Source of the DNA: Chitinophaga sp. Cy-1792
GTDB taxonomy: Bacteria > Bacteroidota > Bacteroidia > Chitinophagales > Chitinophagaceae
Direction: 5' to 3'
DNA length: 64,000 nucleotides
Assembly (NCBI RefSeq): GCF_011752935.1
Contig: NZ_VWWO01000001.1
Span: 1,860,001 to 1,924,000 of the forward strand
The notes beneath the pieces were generated by a model. It searched no databases, had not been told where the DNA came from, and saw nothing but the letters and a program-made list of their open reading frames with translations. The position numbers and the translations under genes are program-made. This document shows positions 63,953-64,000 of this stretch, in pieces. Position 1 is the first letter of the stretch, and every line of letters begins with the position of its first letter.

Positions 63953-64000
63953 ATGCGTTTTCGACCTATTGTACTTAGCTATAGACAGAAAGGCCTGCTG
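63953..64000 (+). CDS. Possible 5' end of a gene leaving the window
   Basis: An open frame of 16 codons from ATG 63953 (MRFRPIVLSYRQKGLL) to the edge, preceded by AGAGG at 63948-63952. Too short to classify. Confidence 0.25.
   Translation, partial: MRFRPIVLSYRQKGLL

Overview
The window looks like a chromosomal segment of a Bacteroidota soil or plant-associated glycan degrader, most likely a Chitinophaga-like member of the Chitinophagaceae. The reasons are two SusC/SusD pairs, a hybrid two-component regulator with AraC output, a Pls/PosA-type synthetase, DUF2911, DUF2264 and DUF6934 proteins, and promoter elements of the Bacteroidota type (TAnnTTTG, sometimes with an upstream TTTG). The genus is inferred from gene content and was not tested by alignment.

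Layout. 1-1.7 kb: end of a glycan-degradation locus (GH88 3' end, DUF2264). 1.9-13.7 kb: an accessory region with a large POP-like lipoprotein on the plus strand, facing a long minus-strand series. That series reads O-antigen-ligase/TPR protein, three tiny paralogous secreted two-cysteine peptides, a lipoprotein, a MauE-like membrane protein, a six-bladed propeller, then a small HTH protein directly abutting an outer-membrane beta-barrel receptor. This is the best candidate for an undescribed system. 13.9-18.4 kb: a Pls/PosA-like single-module NRPS with membrane and left-handed beta-helix regions, overlapping a GNAT acetyltransferase. 19.8-24.4 kb: an orphan SusC/SusD pair behind a 750-nt leader region. 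24.6-27.1 kb: copper ATPase and HMA chaperone. 27.3-36.6 kb: hybrid two-component sensor divergent from a second SusC/SusD pair.

36.7-42.7 kb holds housekeeping-type genes: Ada-like methyltransferase, dihaem cytochrome c, DEAD-box helicase, a degenerate GyrB-like protein, and a SerB-ACT fusion. 42.8-46.3 kb: tRNA-Tyr and two identical tRNA-Asp genes. The two Asp copies are direct repeats flanking about 3.1 kb that contains a LytS/LytTR two-component system. 46.4-50.2 kb: an apparent pseudo-rhomboid, an active rhomboid and an S41 peptidase. 50.3-57.2 kb: mixed genes (endonuclease V, SRPBCC, P-loop kinase, a DUF6934-like gene with two tandem paralogous small genes, class-V aminotransferase, thioredoxin-reductase-like flavoprotein, DoxX, archaemetzincin). 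57.4-63.8 kb: secreted proteins (DUF2911/TPR, EreA/ChaN-like, retropepsin-like, alpha/beta hydrolase, S41 peptidase).

The second SusC/SusD pair with its sensor forms a classical nutrient-responsive unit. The peptide cluster reads as a secreted-peptide production and handling module, and the receptor unit beside it may or may not belong to it. Many start codons are non-ATG, and ribosome-binding sites are weak, as is usual in this phylum, so several starts were chosen by signal-peptide or promoter position.
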